A stretch of DNA of 64,000 nucleotides from Alviniconcha marisindica (lineage: Eukaryota; Mollusca; Gastropoda; Provannidae), in contig JABMCL010002216.1 of the NCBI GenBank assembly GCA_018857735.1, positions 449,501-513,500 of the forward strand. Direction: 5' to 3'. Of this stretch, positions 36,101 through 42,690 are shown piece by piece. Under the pieces are notes generated by a model, which worked only from the letters and a program-made list of their open reading frames with translations, ran no database searches and was not told where the DNA came from. Numbering within the stretch: the stretch's first letter is position 1; each line of letters starts with the position of its first letter. A program made the position numbers and the translations under genes.

Positions 36101-36598
36101 CAACTGCGTCTTGCTCCGAAACCGGAGGTAAACTTGCGTTAGTTGCAGGTACACCTTGCGTGCAAGTATTAGACTGTGTCAACTCGCGTGTAATTTCCCT
36201 TCTGCGCTTCATGAGAGGCGCATTACTCAGCACCTGTTAGATATGACTCCCCCCCCCCCCCCCCCCCTTTTCTTCTTCTTCTTTTCTCTCTCTCTCTCTC
36301 TCTCTCCTGCTATCAAACATTATTGACCTACTGTTGACGACCGCAGCACTATCTCAAACACCACTACGCTCACGGCTGCGCACATGTCATCGATTTCTCA
36401 CACAAGTTTTGTTCCGGGAGTGAAGTTTTACTGCGCGCTGCAAAAAACACAACCAAACATGCATGGAAATAACCTTAAATCAGCCGAAAAACTCACCGAT
36501 GCGCCAAGAATGACGAAGACGAAGGATTCTCCATGGCCTTCGTGGTCCACAGACTCACGGATTTTCTCCAAGATATCTCGCGTTTCAGCGTTCGCCAT
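1463..36598 (-). CDS. G6PD: Glucose-6-phosphate dehydrogenase gene, 12 coding exons with two alternative last exons
   Basis: The cytosolic enzyme oxidises glucose 6-phosphate with NADP+, the first and committed step of the oxidative pentose phosphate pathway. Reading the minus strand, exons 36598-36497, 25631-25594, 25250-25142, 23724-23516, 22730-22569, 21407-21282, 20340-20247, 19401-19275, 18446-18357, 17405-17197 and 15625-15456 join in one frame across GT-AG junctions. They continue into either 12975-12888 (507 residues) or 1556-1463 (509 residues); the human enzyme has 515. Visible landmarks are the NADP motif GASGDLA (32-38), Lys163 in EKPFGRD, the active-site signature RIDHYLGKE (190-198), His255 in QNHLLQ (human His263), and the structural-NADP region with Arg480, Tyr496 and Trp502 (human Arg487, Tyr503, Trp509). 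No frameshift or internal stop was found. Intron 1 is about 10.9 kb. Identity is very secure; exact transcript ends are not. Confidence 0.97.
2080..2306 (+). repeat. Left arm of a large inverted repeat
   Basis: The segment is closely similar to the reverse complement of 5390-5575. It shares AATTAAGAGCTGCC, GGGCTGCTCACTCACTAATG, CCAGAAACTGC and AAGGGCACCCTCTAACTA in the same order. The left arm also has an internal ~70-bp tandem duplication. Confidence 0.7.
2357..2590. repeat. (GT)n microsatellite cluster
   Basis: Three (GT)n tracts (about 2357-2400, 2453-2475 and 2534-2587) are separated by two copies of a CCTGATATAACNGCACTGG motif that recurs across the window. Confidence 0.85.
2610..2755 (+). 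mobile_element. 3' end of a non-LTR retrotransposon
   Basis: The segment is collinear with 44890-45020. Both contain TTGATGTGTACATTATGTG, GCTTTTTGTTAAATTG-type sequence, CAGTCTC, and a final CACTTT...AAATTTCCATTATTATT tail. At the second site this tail follows a LINE C-terminal coding remnant, so both are copies of one LINE 3' end. Confidence 0.6.
3100..5510 (+). repeat. Interrupted ~82-bp tandem array
   Basis: Units carry GAACTTGTTCAAGCTTGATG, TCTTAGGCTGTTTCTGGAGC and AATAGGTCTCAATAGTAAG, then AAGGTGCCCTTAAAGAACAC. They occur at 3100-3230, 3630-3960 and 4620-5510. The first block is separated by a SINE and the second by about 660 bp of other sequence. About 16 units are visible and similarity varies. 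The outer ends are continuous with the inverted-repeat arms at 2080 and 5390. Confidence 0.85.
3251..3541 (+). mobile_element. tRNA-derived SINE, copy 1
   Basis: The head TTGGCCTAGTGG is A-box-like and a degenerate B-box region follows. The body has CTTGTGACTTTGTCCCTCA and AATTAATGAAACATTAAAAT. The end has CCCTAATAAGCCTTATGGTT, TTCTGTGGACGTTAAAC and a (TTAC)n tail. It matches the minus-strand copy at 37821-38153 throughout. Confidence 0.8.
5390..5575 (-). repeat. Right arm of the large inverted repeat
   Basis: The reverse complement aligns with 2080-2306. The two arms bracket about 3.1 kb holding the 82-bp array, a SINE, a LINE tail and (GT)n tracts. No coding capacity was found between them. 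Confidence 0.7.
6054..6300. repeat. GT-rich simple repeat
   Basis: A (GT)n core at about 6117-6150 is embedded in degenerate TGCATG/TGTGTGCAT repeats. Open frames on either strand here are low-complexity artefacts. Confidence 0.85.
6478..6690. repeat. ~75-bp tandem repeat, three units
   Basis: Three units share TTTTGTCTGTTTTTACA, AACTATACAGAGATGTG and ATGGACAACAAACAAGGAAT. The array is intronic if the distal G6PD exon is used. Confidence 0.85.
7168..7630. mobile_element. Fold-back/MITE-like element with 6-bp target duplication
   Basis: Inverted termini read TATCATTGGCGGGAGCTGCC on the left and TATCATTGGCAGGAGCTGCC on the right (read inward). Similarity extends about 43 bp. The element is flanked by a perfect AATGTC direct repeat at 7162-7167 and 7631-7636. 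The interior is almost entirely short palindromic units of the form TTGTCRYGACAA and ACATGTTTTGT, so the whole 463 bp could fold on itself. It has no coding capacity and the superfamily is not assigned. Confidence 0.85.
7870..9500 (+). mobile_element. Degenerate non-LTR reverse transcriptase remnant
   Basis: Translated fragments in several frames match conserved pieces of a CR1/Jockey-like reverse transcriptase, in order. These are [12 protein letters not shown] near 7920, [13 protein letters not shown] near 8855 (the catalytic FADD box), and [20 protein letters not shown] near 9370, which resembles the thumb motif KYLGV...L.W..HI. Frameshifts and stops separate them, so it is not functional. 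Confidence 0.65.
9670..9885. repeat. 42-bp tandem repeat, about five units
   Basis: Units contain GATTGGAGAAGTGCAAAGAC, GCACTGCACCCTTTGT and AAAGA. The open frame on either strand is a by-product of a repeat length divisible by three. Confidence 0.85.
9977..10930. repeat. 59/60-bp minisatellite, 16 full units
   Basis: The unit is CATGCTACACAAGCTCCACA, CTCCAAAAAAATACACAGCA, CAAAGTGACCACCAGACTT. Unit starts are spaced 59 bp, except for 60-bp units carrying an extra C near 10154-10334. Units are nearly identical, which indicates recent expansion. Long open frames on both strands are artefacts. The array lies between the two alternative G6PD last exons. Confidence 0.97.
10959..11275. repeat. Simple repeats: (GGAA)n, poly(C), (CT)n and (CA)n
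   Basis: Short tracts include AGGAAGGAAGGA at 10960-10985, (AT)n near 11040, a C run near 11120, (CT)n at 11222-11245 and (CA)n at 11250-11272. Nothing else is recognised here. Confidence 0.8.
11535..11880. repeat. Degenerate minisatellite of TGCATGCCTGTG units
   Basis: About 20 irregular units of GTGTGCATGCCTGTG and variants (period about 18-30) fill the segment. Cys- or His-rich open frames across it are compositional. Confidence 0.85.
11900..12887. other. Region 3' of G6PD last exon A; probable 3' UTR of the proximal isoform
   Basis: The region is A-rich on the plus strand with no coding signature. On the G6PD strand the first plausible poly(A) signal is ATTAAA at 12232-12227. A Lys/Gln-rich plus-strand open frame near 12648-12875 has no recognisable similarity. 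Confidence 0.4.
12888..12975 (-). CDS. G6PD: G6PD last exon A, proximal (residues 479-507, stop)
   Basis: Acceptor TGATTTCAG precedes an open frame continuing from exon 11: [15 protein letters not shown], then [14 protein letters not shown] and TGA. It resembles the canonical animal C-terminus, with E.DEL after RGP and the GTYKW block. It retains Arg480, Tyr496, Tyr500 and Trp502, equivalent to the human structural-NADP contacts. A possible ATTAAA poly(A) signal on this strand lies at 12232-12227, which would give a ~660-nt 3' UTR. Confidence 0.9.
12976..15455. other. G6PD intron between exon 11 and last exon A
   Basis: The intron holds (AT)n near 13450 and a ~20-bp tandem repeat AACTGATCATTAAAATTA at about 13640-13810. 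An interspersed GGTATGAGTGTG-type fragment lies near 13260, and GA/CT-rich DNA at 15205-15290. No further exon was seen. Confidence 0.6.
15456..15625 (-). CDS. G6PD: G6PD coding exon 11, common to both isoforms (residues 423-479)
   Basis: The exon encodes [40 protein letters not shown] and [10 protein letters not shown]. It covers the dimer interface and ends AAATATGGAAG|GTATG in phase 2. The codon split by the junction becomes Ser479 with either downstream last exon, because both begin TCG. Confidence 0.97.
16850..17190. repeat. ~75-bp intronic tandem array containing copies of the exon 10 donor
   Basis: Four units carry CAATACAGGCTGGGTTCCAT, ATTCAT, CAAGTACCCTCACTTTGTAC and CTACTGTTGTAGC. 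The last two pieces match the 3' end of G6PD exon 10 and its splice donor (17191-17216). A partial relative of the outer part lies at 15739. Confidence 0.9.
17197..17405 (-). CDS. G6PD: G6PD coding exon 10 (residues 353-422)
   Basis: The exon encodes [46 protein letters not shown] and [10 protein letters not shown]. It matches the part of the beta-sheet domain that carries structural-NADP contacts. Acceptor CTTCTCAG, donor GTGAGG. The last ~20 bases and the donor recur in the adjacent intronic tandem array. Confidence 0.97.
17870..18175. repeat. ~56-bp intronic tandem repeat, about six units
   Basis: Units share AATGAAAAAGGTCAGGGTCA, CTGAAATGGGTATGAATGG and ACACTGCC or ATACATTTTC. The core resembles the interspersed GGTCACTGGTATGACTGT repeat found elsewhere in the window. 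Confidence 0.9.
18357..18446 (-). CDS. G6PD: G6PD coding exon 9 (residues 323-353)
   Basis: The exon encodes [20 protein letters not shown] and FILRCGK, the beta-domain segment that leads to the structural NADP+ site. Acceptor TTTTCAG, donor GTTAGG. It is 90 bp and keeps phase 1 on both sides. Confidence 0.96.
18643..19047. repeat. 201-bp tandem duplication
   Basis: Two near-identical copies start at 18643 and 18844 with TTCATTCCCTTGCTTTATTT. They contain CACCTTCAAGATAAGGTTAC and CCAGGAACTTCCCCAACTCG. The few differences seen are mostly A/G or C/T transitions, consistent with a fairly recent duplication. Confidence 0.93.
19275..19401 (-). CDS. G6PD: G6PD coding exon 8 (residues 281-323)
   Basis: The exon encodes [20 protein letters not shown] and then [20 protein letters not shown]. 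These align with the conserved [13 protein letters not shown]...GYLDDPTVP of animal G6PD. Acceptor ATTGCAG, donor GTTAGTG. Confidence 0.96.
20247..20340 (-). CDS. G6PD: G6PD coding exon 7 (residues 249-280)
   Basis: The exon encodes [20 protein letters not shown] and a short polar stretch ending in RNEK. His255 corresponds to the catalytic base His263 of the human enzyme. Acceptor GTTTCAG, donor GTGCGCG. Confidence 0.96.
20400..21175. repeat. ~52-bp intronic tandem array, about 14 units
   Basis: Units carry TTATCCCCTGATCCCAAAAC, CAACAGTTTATCCTTCTCC and AGCCTACA. A foreign ~50-bp insert at about 20900-20955 interrupts one unit, with ATAATAATAATGACTCTTAT, ATAGCGCTATACCCCG and AGCTCGCGGCGTTTTGATCC. 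It looks like the end of another repeat. Confidence 0.9.
21282..21407 (-). CDS. G6PD: G6PD coding exon 6 (residues 207-249)
   Basis: Acceptor TTTGTAG, donor GTAAGATT. It encodes [20 protein letters not shown] followed by [20 protein letters not shown]. These match the conserved IWNRDNI and FKEPFGT.GRGGYFD blocks of G6PD. Confidence 0.97.
22015..22600. repeat. ~165-bp tandem array that includes the exon 5 donor
   Basis: Units share AAATTCCCAAAGTTTGTGGG, TTCAGGGCAAAAATTCAACC, CTTCTAGCTGTCAGGTAGGC, ATTACGCATTATCATCA and a TTTACCTGAGCACCATGAGA end. That end is the exon 5 3' terminus plus splice donor on the minus strand. Copies of the junction lie at 22070, 22233 and 22396, with the genuine one at 22561. 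Confidence 0.92.
22569..22730 (-). CDS. G6PD: G6PD coding exon 5, active-site exon (residues 153-207)
   Basis: The exon contains [18 protein letters not shown] and then [19 protein letters not shown]. The second is the family signature, with substrate-binding and catalytic residues (human Asp200, Lys205). Acceptor TTTACTCAG, donor GTAAATG. The last ~12 bases plus the donor are also present as three degenerate copies in the downstream intron. Confidence 0.97.
23516..23724 (-). CDS. G6PD: G6PD coding exon 4 (residues 84-153)
   Basis: Acceptor GTTGCAG and donor GTGAGTG. It encodes a helix ([19 protein letters not shown]) and the strongly conserved [17 protein letters not shown], which lines the coenzyme site in known G6PD structures. 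It ends in phase 2 and completes Asn153 with the first base of exon 5. Confidence 0.96.
24660..24790. repeat. 60-bp direct duplication in G6PD intron
   Basis: Two adjacent copies share GGGCAGTTATTATAATGCGA and TCTTGAGCCAAAGAATAAGG. No function is evident. Confidence 0.85.
24860..25140. repeat. CA/C-rich low-complexity tract abutting exon 3
   Basis: Poly(C), CACACA and CACCC runs extend directly to the exon 3 donor. That donor itself reads GTGTGTG on the minus strand. Confidence 0.8.
25142..25250 (-). CDS. G6PD: G6PD coding exon 3 (residues 47-83)
   Basis: Acceptor TTTGCAG and donor GTGTGTG. The exon encodes [20 protein letters not shown] and then an amphipathic helix ending in HMK. It matches the conserved Rossmann-fold segment WLFRDGLLP...GYARS of animal G6PD. 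Confidence 0.95.
25594..25631 (-). CDS. G6PD: G6PD coding exon 2, 38-bp micro-exon (residues 35-47)
   Basis: The 38-bp exon follows a T-rich acceptor ending TTTTTAG and is followed by GTAAGTC. It encodes [13 protein letters not shown] and completes the dinucleotide-binding motif begun in exon 1. As I recall, the equivalent human exon is also 38 bp, so the boundary appears ancient. Confidence 0.95.
26501..30528. mobile_element. ~4.0-kb DNA-transposon-like element with 21-bp TIRs
   Basis: ATGACTAAGTGCCAAAAGGT at 26501 is repeated as a perfect inverted copy at 30528-30508 (21 of 21 bases). Both sides are flanked by (TA)n, so a TA target duplication cannot be separated from flank. The interior has eight copies of the TGACGTCCGA-type motif, two related ~90-bp segments near 29760-30000, and a nested LINE remnant. 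No transposase was recognised. A 67-codon basic frame at 26682-26885 is the only substantial frame near the left end. Confidence 0.7.
27940..29450 (+). mobile_element. Truncated, frameshifted non-LTR retrotransposon (reverse transcriptase) nested in the TIR element
   Basis: In order, frames give [20 protein letters not shown], a region like [26 protein letters not shown] (degenerate FADD box) and [20 protein letters not shown]. These are followed by [20 protein letters not shown] and LESVQQKAA. This is the order of a CR1/L2/Jockey-like reverse transcriptase through its thumb region. Several stops and frameshifts make it non-functional. The longest open piece is 28636-29034. Confidence 0.85.
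30850..31400. repeat. Degenerate ~60-75-bp repeats
   Basis: The phrase ACTCAGCAGAAACACTTTCA and variants recur at about 30910, 30975, 31025, 31215, 31262 and 31330, interspersed with ATAATCACAGCTTCC-like sequence. An unrelated stretch lies at 31040-31180. Confidence 0.6.
31400..33650. other. G6PD intron 1, no gene seen
   Basis: The segment contains interspersed fragments (GGTCATCAAAACCAATATGA at 31747; CCCAGTCAA and GACTGGGTCC at 32235-32285). A C run lies at 32636-32652, (AT)n at 33149-33186, and one CTCCGAGCATCACTTTCCGG repeat at 32956. No exon signature was found. Confidence 0.5.
33659..33817. repeat. Near-perfect hairpin, ~67-bp stem and 23-nt loop
   Basis: The left arm 33659-33725 (starting ATACTGCAAAAGTGTCACAG) pairs with the reverse complement of 33749-33817. 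Only one substitution and a small indel near the middle (GAATTCATC against GAAAGTTCACC) break it. It lies in intron 1 of G6PD, has no coding potential and is not explained by a simple repeat. Confidence 0.92.
33818..36496. other. Proximal part of G6PD intron 1, no gene seen
   Basis: The segment contains (GT)n at 35022-35044 and (AT)n near 35455-35490. A CCCAGTCAA-type fragment lies at 35750, a C run at 36248-36266 and (CT)n at 36283-36306. Nothing coding was recognised. Confidence 0.5.
36497..36598 (-). CDS. G6PD: G6PD coding exon 1 (residues 1-34)
   Basis: The exon starts at a Met with a good initiation context (G at -3 and +4). It encodes an acidic N-terminus beginning [12 protein letters not shown] and ends FVFVILGAS, the first half of the NADP-binding GASGDLA motif. 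The donor is GTGAGT and the phase is 0. An upstream in-frame Met at 36715 would add 39 residues, but its context is poor. Confidence 0.93.
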
Positions 36599-36900
36599 GA
36601 CCGCGTCCGTGGCAGACGAAGTCAAAGCAGGAAGTGGAGTGTTGTCAAATCCGGCTCCGGTTCGAGTGGTATGGTTGTCACTGATTGGATGAGCTGCCTT
36701 GTAGCGCCGGTACATCGAAAAGGCCCGGTTTCAGGCTGTGGCAGGAAAAACAAAACTCAGCATAGCCAGCCTTTTTTCTTTCTTTTTTTAAAGCAGCAGA
36801 TTATCAAAGGCATGTAAAGAAACACATCCGGATCAGAATTTTAGCGGTATACTCAGTGAACGGCCGTAACGGCAGAACATGCCATAAAGCGCCTTTGCCA
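36599..36900 (-). promoter_or_regulatory. Probable G6PD 5' UTR and TATA-less promoter region
   Basis: The sequence upstream of the G6PD start has many CpG dinucleotides and no TATA box at a useful distance. The reading frame stays open upstream to a Met at 36715. No transcription start can be placed from sequence alone. Confidence 0.4.
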
Positions 36901-37820
36901 TTTGCCTCTTCATTAACCCTTTCGCTGCCACCGTGACTGAAAGATGATAGTTGGTGCAGAAGTCTCAGTCTCAGCGGGCAAACGAACCCGACACTGACAA
37001 ACATCTATTTTCTACGACTCTGCTCCAGCTGAGCAGAGCCACATAAAAGTCCTTTGAAACTGAAGCCCGGTAATAAAATTCATTTTGAACTCATGAGAGA
37101 GACTGAAAAACGCCGCAACTGGGATTTTTTTTTTTTTTTTTTAAAATGCCTGAACTCAGTGAAACTAAAGACAGTCACTTGAGCAATCAAGACGGGACGT
37201 AGTCGTGTGACGTTTCACTAGCAAGTGGGAAGCACCATGGACCTCAGCCGGTATATCTCGGAAGCACTGACATTGCCAAACTGAGACGTCACTGCCATCG
37301 TGACCGTGACATCCATGATTAGCGCAGGGGCCGACGGGTCAAGTTATCCGGCTCGGCTAATCACTGAGTCAATCAGTGCCGCCGGCCGCGGCCCTGTGGC
37401 AGCACCGCCGGACTTTCACATGAGTGACTGACAAACCGTGAGTCAGTCGGGGTTGACAATACGAAAATGGCATGCTCTTCGGTAACGTCAGTAGCGGCAC
37501 TGGCCATATGCTGGGCCGTGGGCTGAATGCCACTCCAGTCCAACTAAGACATTGGACAGAAAAATCTATAGTCCGGCCGAAATCAAACTGCATTGGACTA
37601 CACCATCGTCCAAACATTTCCCCGGCGGCATTATATTACCATACCAGACTTAAATGAACGGCGCCCCGGCCGAACCTCCCATCAGCGGCAACTCAGTAAA
37701 TCTACATGAACTATATTTTTAACAGTTCCGGCTTGAATTCTGCGGATTGTTCACCGTAAGACGGCCAAAACGCCGCTACGCCTCTTCGGCGGCTGATGTC
37801 AACTCAGTCGTTTCCAGTCA

Positions 37821-38153
37821 GTAAGTAAGTAAGTAAACATGGTGCTTAACGTCCACAGAAACCATAAGGCTTATTAGGGACGGGGAGAATGGGGGGAAGG
37901 GGGTATGGAGGTGGGGGAAGAGGGAGAGTATATACCTATCGCTACACTGTCACCACCAGAATGACCTGCATTAAGACGGGCAGCGATGAGAGCCATTTTA
38001 ATGTTTCATTAATTGTGAGGGACAAAGTCACAAGACAGTGTCCACAAACCACAATTTTTGAAGAGAAAGGAAAGCCGAAGCGGTATCGAACCGAGGTCCT
38101 TCCGCTTACTGGCCAGCCTAACGCCTTACCGCCGCTAGGCCAAACCGGCTCAC
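37821..38153 (-). mobile_element. tRNA-derived SINE, copy 2 (full length)
   Basis: On the minus strand it reads GTGAGCCGGTTTGGCCTAGC (A-box region) and then CGGTTCGATACCG, a good B box. The same body as the 3251 copy follows, ending CCCTAATAAGCCTTATGGTT, CTGTGGACGTTAAGC and (TTAC)4. Transcription would start from the internal pol III promoter. It has no coding capacity. Confidence 0.9.
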
Positions 38154-38397
38154 ATTCCTGTCAGTCTTTCGAATTCGCCCTTGTAGCGGCATTTTAGGCT
38201 CAGGCCGCAACTACCTGAGGCAACACTGAACTGAGTAAACTACACGCACCTCAGTCTGCTAGTCAGTGGCGCTCAGTGATGTTCAAGCCGGTATCCGCGT
38301 AGTGTGCCGGTCAGTCGAACCACTATTACTGATATGATACGCACGATTGTTCACTGAAGAGCTGTGCGAGAGTCGCTGAGGTGGCCGTCCTGGGCTG

Positions 38398-38445
38398 GCC
38401 GTCCTAACGAGCCTAATTATGGTTTCCGTGGACGTAAAAAATATT
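38398..38445 (+). mobile_element. SINE tail fragment
   Basis: CCTAACGAGCCTAATTATGG and TTTCCGTGGACGTAAA match the 3' end of the SINE at 3251 and 37821, without the tRNA head. A second, minus-strand scrap lies at about 39228-39270 (ATAACGTCCACAGAAACTGA). Confidence 0.6.
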
Positions 38446-39270
38446 GAACCATGCTCACGCATTGGTCTCAGCTTGTCCTTATACGTCAACCGACATCCGG
38501 GGACATTAAGCAACACTTGAAGGAAGAAGAACGATTGTTCCTGCTGCTATTATTTGCGCATAGCTATTAATTCTGATCTGTCCGGCGTGTCTTCAATGCC
38601 CAGTCAAAGCCAAAACTGACTAACAGTCACGGACTCGAACCCCTCCCACGCCGCGCGGTGACAGAGGTACTGAGAAGGCAAACCGGCGGCTACAATGACC
38701 CGGCAGTGGCCTGCCCACCCGGATTTCGATTGAGTCGTGACTTAGTCGTAGGACTGACTGTCTCCGTTTCAGTGAGTGTGTGAGATAAGCAGTGGCACTG
38801 ACGCATTTAACAAGTGTACCCGGCCGCGGCAAGTCGGTGTTGACTCAGACTCGGAAAACAATATAAACTTGCTGCCATTCGGCGGCCATGCATCGACCGA
38901 CTGACCGAACTGAACCGGCCCCGCGGCGCGGCAACGTCATTCAGCGGCAGCGTATAGCCGCCGGGTGGCCTAACCCGGTCACGGTCTCCTCCCCGGGTTA
39001 CTAACGAGTTCTGCAGCAGTTCAGTTCCGCAAGTCGCTGTATCTAAATGCGCTCGGGAAAGGCCGCCATATGCGCTCCTCTGATCCCCGGGGGCCCGTCT
39101 CTGACTGAGACTGAAGTTCCTCAGTCCAGGGTTGCCTTTGAATCTTGACCCGAGTTGGTCTGACTCGATTGACGACGTCCCTTTCTCGTCCAGTGAAGTG
39201 CGTTTCCTTGTTTGAGTCAATGTTGATGCAGATAACGTCCACAGAAACTGATTTGACTAGACGGGGAGTC

Positions 39271-39272
<2 letters not shown>

Positions 39273-39305
<33 letters not shown>
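39273..39305. repeat. Poly(G) tract, ~33 bp
   Basis: An almost pure G run precedes the 234-bp duplication. Its length in the assembly may be unreliable. Confidence 0.95.
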
Positions 39306-39306
<1 letters not shown>

Positions 39307-39774
39307 GTCCGAGCTCAGCTCCGCCACCTCCCTCCCTGTTGATGCTGCTCCTAACAGGCAATGGCGGATCAGGCGGCAAGAAAAAATCTTTAAAATCACA
39401 CACTTATGTCTGATTCACAGTTACACGCACAGTCGTCTCACATGTTTTGGAGCCTCAGTGCTTATAATCCGCTTCAGTGTATTCAGTCAACACGGGAACA
39501 TTTGAAATACGGCAACCGGGTTGTTTCGGACAAAATGAATGTCCGAGCTCAGCTCCGCCACCTCCCTCCCTGTTCATGCAGCTCCTAACAGGCAATGGCG
39601 GATCAGGCGGCAAGAAAAAATCTTTAAAATCACACTTATGTCTGATTCACAGTTACACGCACAGTCGTCTCACATGTTTTGGAGCCTCAGTGCTTATAAT
39701 CCGCTTCAGTGTATTCAGTCAACACGGGAACATTTGAAATACGGCAACCGGGTTGTTTCGGACAAAATGAATGT
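39307..39774. repeat. 234-bp tandem duplication
   Basis: Two near-identical copies start at 39307 and 39541 with GTCCGAGCTCAGCTCCGCCA. They include GGCAATGGCGGATCAGGCGG, TCACATGTTTTGGAGCCTCA and CAACCGGGTTGTTTCGGACA. The few differences (for example GTTGATGCTG against GTTCATGCAG) suggest recent origin. Confidence 0.95.
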
Positions 39775-41499
39775 CCTTGCTCTGAATCAGTCCAGTCCAG
39801 TCCAGCAGATAGTAGTGTAGTGTCTCTGGTCAGTCTAACAAATCAGTAATGAACTCCGTAAATCTGACCGTTGCCGGGCTATAAAGAATGCGGCTGTGGA
39901 TCAACTGCCGCGTAGTGCCCTCTAGCCGGCGAATCGGTCTTGCATTCTGCCAGAGACAGTCATAGAGACAGGGAAGTATGTTAATACTGTATCTGGTTCC
40001 GCGGATAAACCGTCCGATCTACTCACACTCACTGCACGCAAATGGAGTGATTCGATCCGCCTACAAATTGCTTCATACCCAACTTGAATATAATAATTAT
40101 GTCAACGCCGCCTAAGTAGAACTGACAAATATTCTTCGGCCCGGCCGCAATGTCGGATACGGAGGGTTGCTCGATTTTCAAGCCGGCCAAGCGCCGCATG
40201 CGACTGGTTAGGTAATAACAGTACAGATTCACTAAGCCCGGCCTGAATGCAAGTGATCGATTACCGGCAGCGGCCAGTGTTCAGTGCCTCTCGCCCTACA
40301 GATCTCTGTATACCCGCTTATTTTAGCACTCTCAATACGCTTTGCTGCGGCCGCAAAACATGCAGAATCCGGCCGGTGCAACGTCGCCGGACCGACTGAC
40401 ACCCAGCGGCGCGACTTTGCAAACAGAAACAATAAAGAAAAGAAAAAAGAAGCTTTCAACGAAGGTATACACTATGAGTCGAACGTCGCATGTCTTTTGT
40501 CCAGCTGCGATGGGCAGCCTAGTATAGAAACTAACGTAGACCCGTTACCGAAAATCGAGGATTTTAGCCGGCGTGTTTTGGACTGGGTTGACTTCCGGGT
40601 TGGTAACGACTAGGGGAACACAATCTGGCTGAAAGAAACAGCGACAGGTGTCCTGGCCTTGCTCGCCTGTTGCGGCACGCACCGCCACTGTACTGTGACT
40701 CTCAGTGGCATCGGACTGACTAAGATGGCTCAGAGATACTCAGCGGTGCAGCATGTAGTGTAGAGTCTCTGGATGGCTCGACTGAAGAGAGGGAGCCTCG
40801 AGTCATTAGGCTTGCCCAGGCTGAGCAGAGTGGCAGGGGCTGCTTACAGGTGGCACACTGATCCCAGCCTTTACTGATGCGGCTCTGGCTTGGTTGAAAG
40901 GACTGACTGAGTCGTCCGGCGTCCGCTTCAGTTTCAGAAAAATCATGAACACACTGAATTTCGAGTCACATTTTATGTCACATTTAATTATGTAGTTAAT
41001 ATTTTATCGTGTCAATAGATCATGAGTCATATGCATCCTCACACTGTGGAAATGTATTATCAAACTAAGTCCACCACATCTTCTTGGTGCTTACTGATGT
41101 AAACTCAGTGATGTTTGATCAGAACAAGGGCGGGCTGATCATGGACATAGATTAAGTCCACGGGGCACACTCAGTCACACTGCGACGTTGTATAAGTTAT
41201 TATAATTATTCAGTGTCGGTAATTATTATAATTATTCAGTGTCTGTGGGCACTGACGCTCCGAGCATCGCTTTCTTGCATCTTCCTCCAAGGGAGGAACT
41301 GGATGTAGTAAAGCAGGTGCTTGGAGTCATCCTGGACGGCCTGTCGTAAAATTCTGACAGGCAGACAGATACGTATCCTATGAGTTATCGGGAAACAGAA
41401 TGGCTTGGAGTCACACGTGACTCCGAGCACCGCTTTCTGGCACCTTTCTCCTGCAGTTGAAACTGTTCGTAACAGGTTCGGATAATAATAATTAATAAT

Positions 41500-41770
41500 A
41501 ATAATAAGAAGAAGAAGAAGAAGAAGAAGAATTTATTTTAAATAGCGCCTCAACAACAATTATATGAGCTCTTACCACGGTACAGATCAACAAATGCAAT
41601 AAAACACATACCAATATGTTACTTAAATTAGCCTAAAACAACAATTTAAAAAGATCAGTTCTCTCTATCTATACATATTTCAATGCACGCATTTTCAAGA
41701 TTCATTTTAAAACATAGCATTTAGAACATATATACGAACTAAGACATTAGAACAATCTGCAAGTAATGCA

Positions 41771-41842
<72 letters not shown>
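41500..41842. repeat. (GAA)n at 41505-41530 and (CA)n at 41774-41842
   Basis: A short GAA repeat and a long perfect CA repeat flank an unremarkable AT-rich stretch. Confidence 0.95.
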
Positions 41843-41844
<2 letters not shown>

Positions 41845-42369
41845 CACACACACTACACGCACCGCACATCCACGTGTGCATCCGTAACGGAGTATTGCCA
41901 CTTCACTGAAGTTCAGCACACGTAGCTTATTAAAACGTTAAGCAAGGATCAGTATCTAATCACAGAAGAGGACAAAAGCAGCATAACTAGAACAACGTTT
42001 GCAGAGTTGTTTCCAGGTTAAATGAAATATGATAAAACATTATAAATTTAAAGCTAGTAATAAAACAATTACACATAATTCGTTTGATGTGCACCCTTTC
42101 TCCTCTCTCTAAATGAAATGAAATATGATAAAACATAATAAATTTAAAACCAGTAATAAAACAATTATATATAATTCATTTGTTATGTGCTCTTTCAGTT
42201 CCCCCCCGTCTCTCTCTCTCTCTCTTTCTCAGTCTCCTCCGTCACCCCCTCTCAGTCTCTCCAGCTAATCTGTCTCTCTCCCCCCCACCCCTTCGACAAT
42301 GATGTGTTTCGTGACAACAGATACGTCTTTAGTTGTTTTTTGAACGTGACCAGGCACCGGCTCTGTCTA

Positions 42370-42690
42370 GTGACGTGTACAGATCCCGGAGTGACTGAAT
42401 TCCAAGTAGCTGGACCAAACACAGCGGACTGAACGATCTTTCAGTTTCAGTCCGAAAGTATTCCGAGAGAATCGCGGAACAATTAAAGCCGGAGGGAAGA
42501 CTGAGTCAGAGTTCCGCTCAGTAGTGGGGGGTTTTCCTAAAGTTTGGAGAAGCCCACACAGACAGGAGGGCATAGTAACAGAGTTGATGCATTGCGGGTA
42601 GCATAGGGTAGAGACCTTGTATTCTATCCTGGCTTTAACAGGCAGCCAGTGAAGTATTTTCAAGAGTGGAGTAGCGCTGCTTTCACGCCG
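42370..42690 (-). mobile_element. LINE reverse transcriptase C-terminal remnant
   Basis: The minus strand reads MKILHWLPVKARIEYKVSTL, then CYPQCINS, and later a PRFSRNTFGLK-like piece. This is the typical LHWLPV..RI.YK...LCY block near the end of CR1/Jockey-type ORF2 proteins. The frame breaks afterwards. Confidence 0.75.

Noticed and set aside
37889..39342. Several 60-140-codon frames on both strands
   Set aside because: They fall in SINE sequence, poly(G) and a GC-rich stretch where stops are rare; none has a coding signature.
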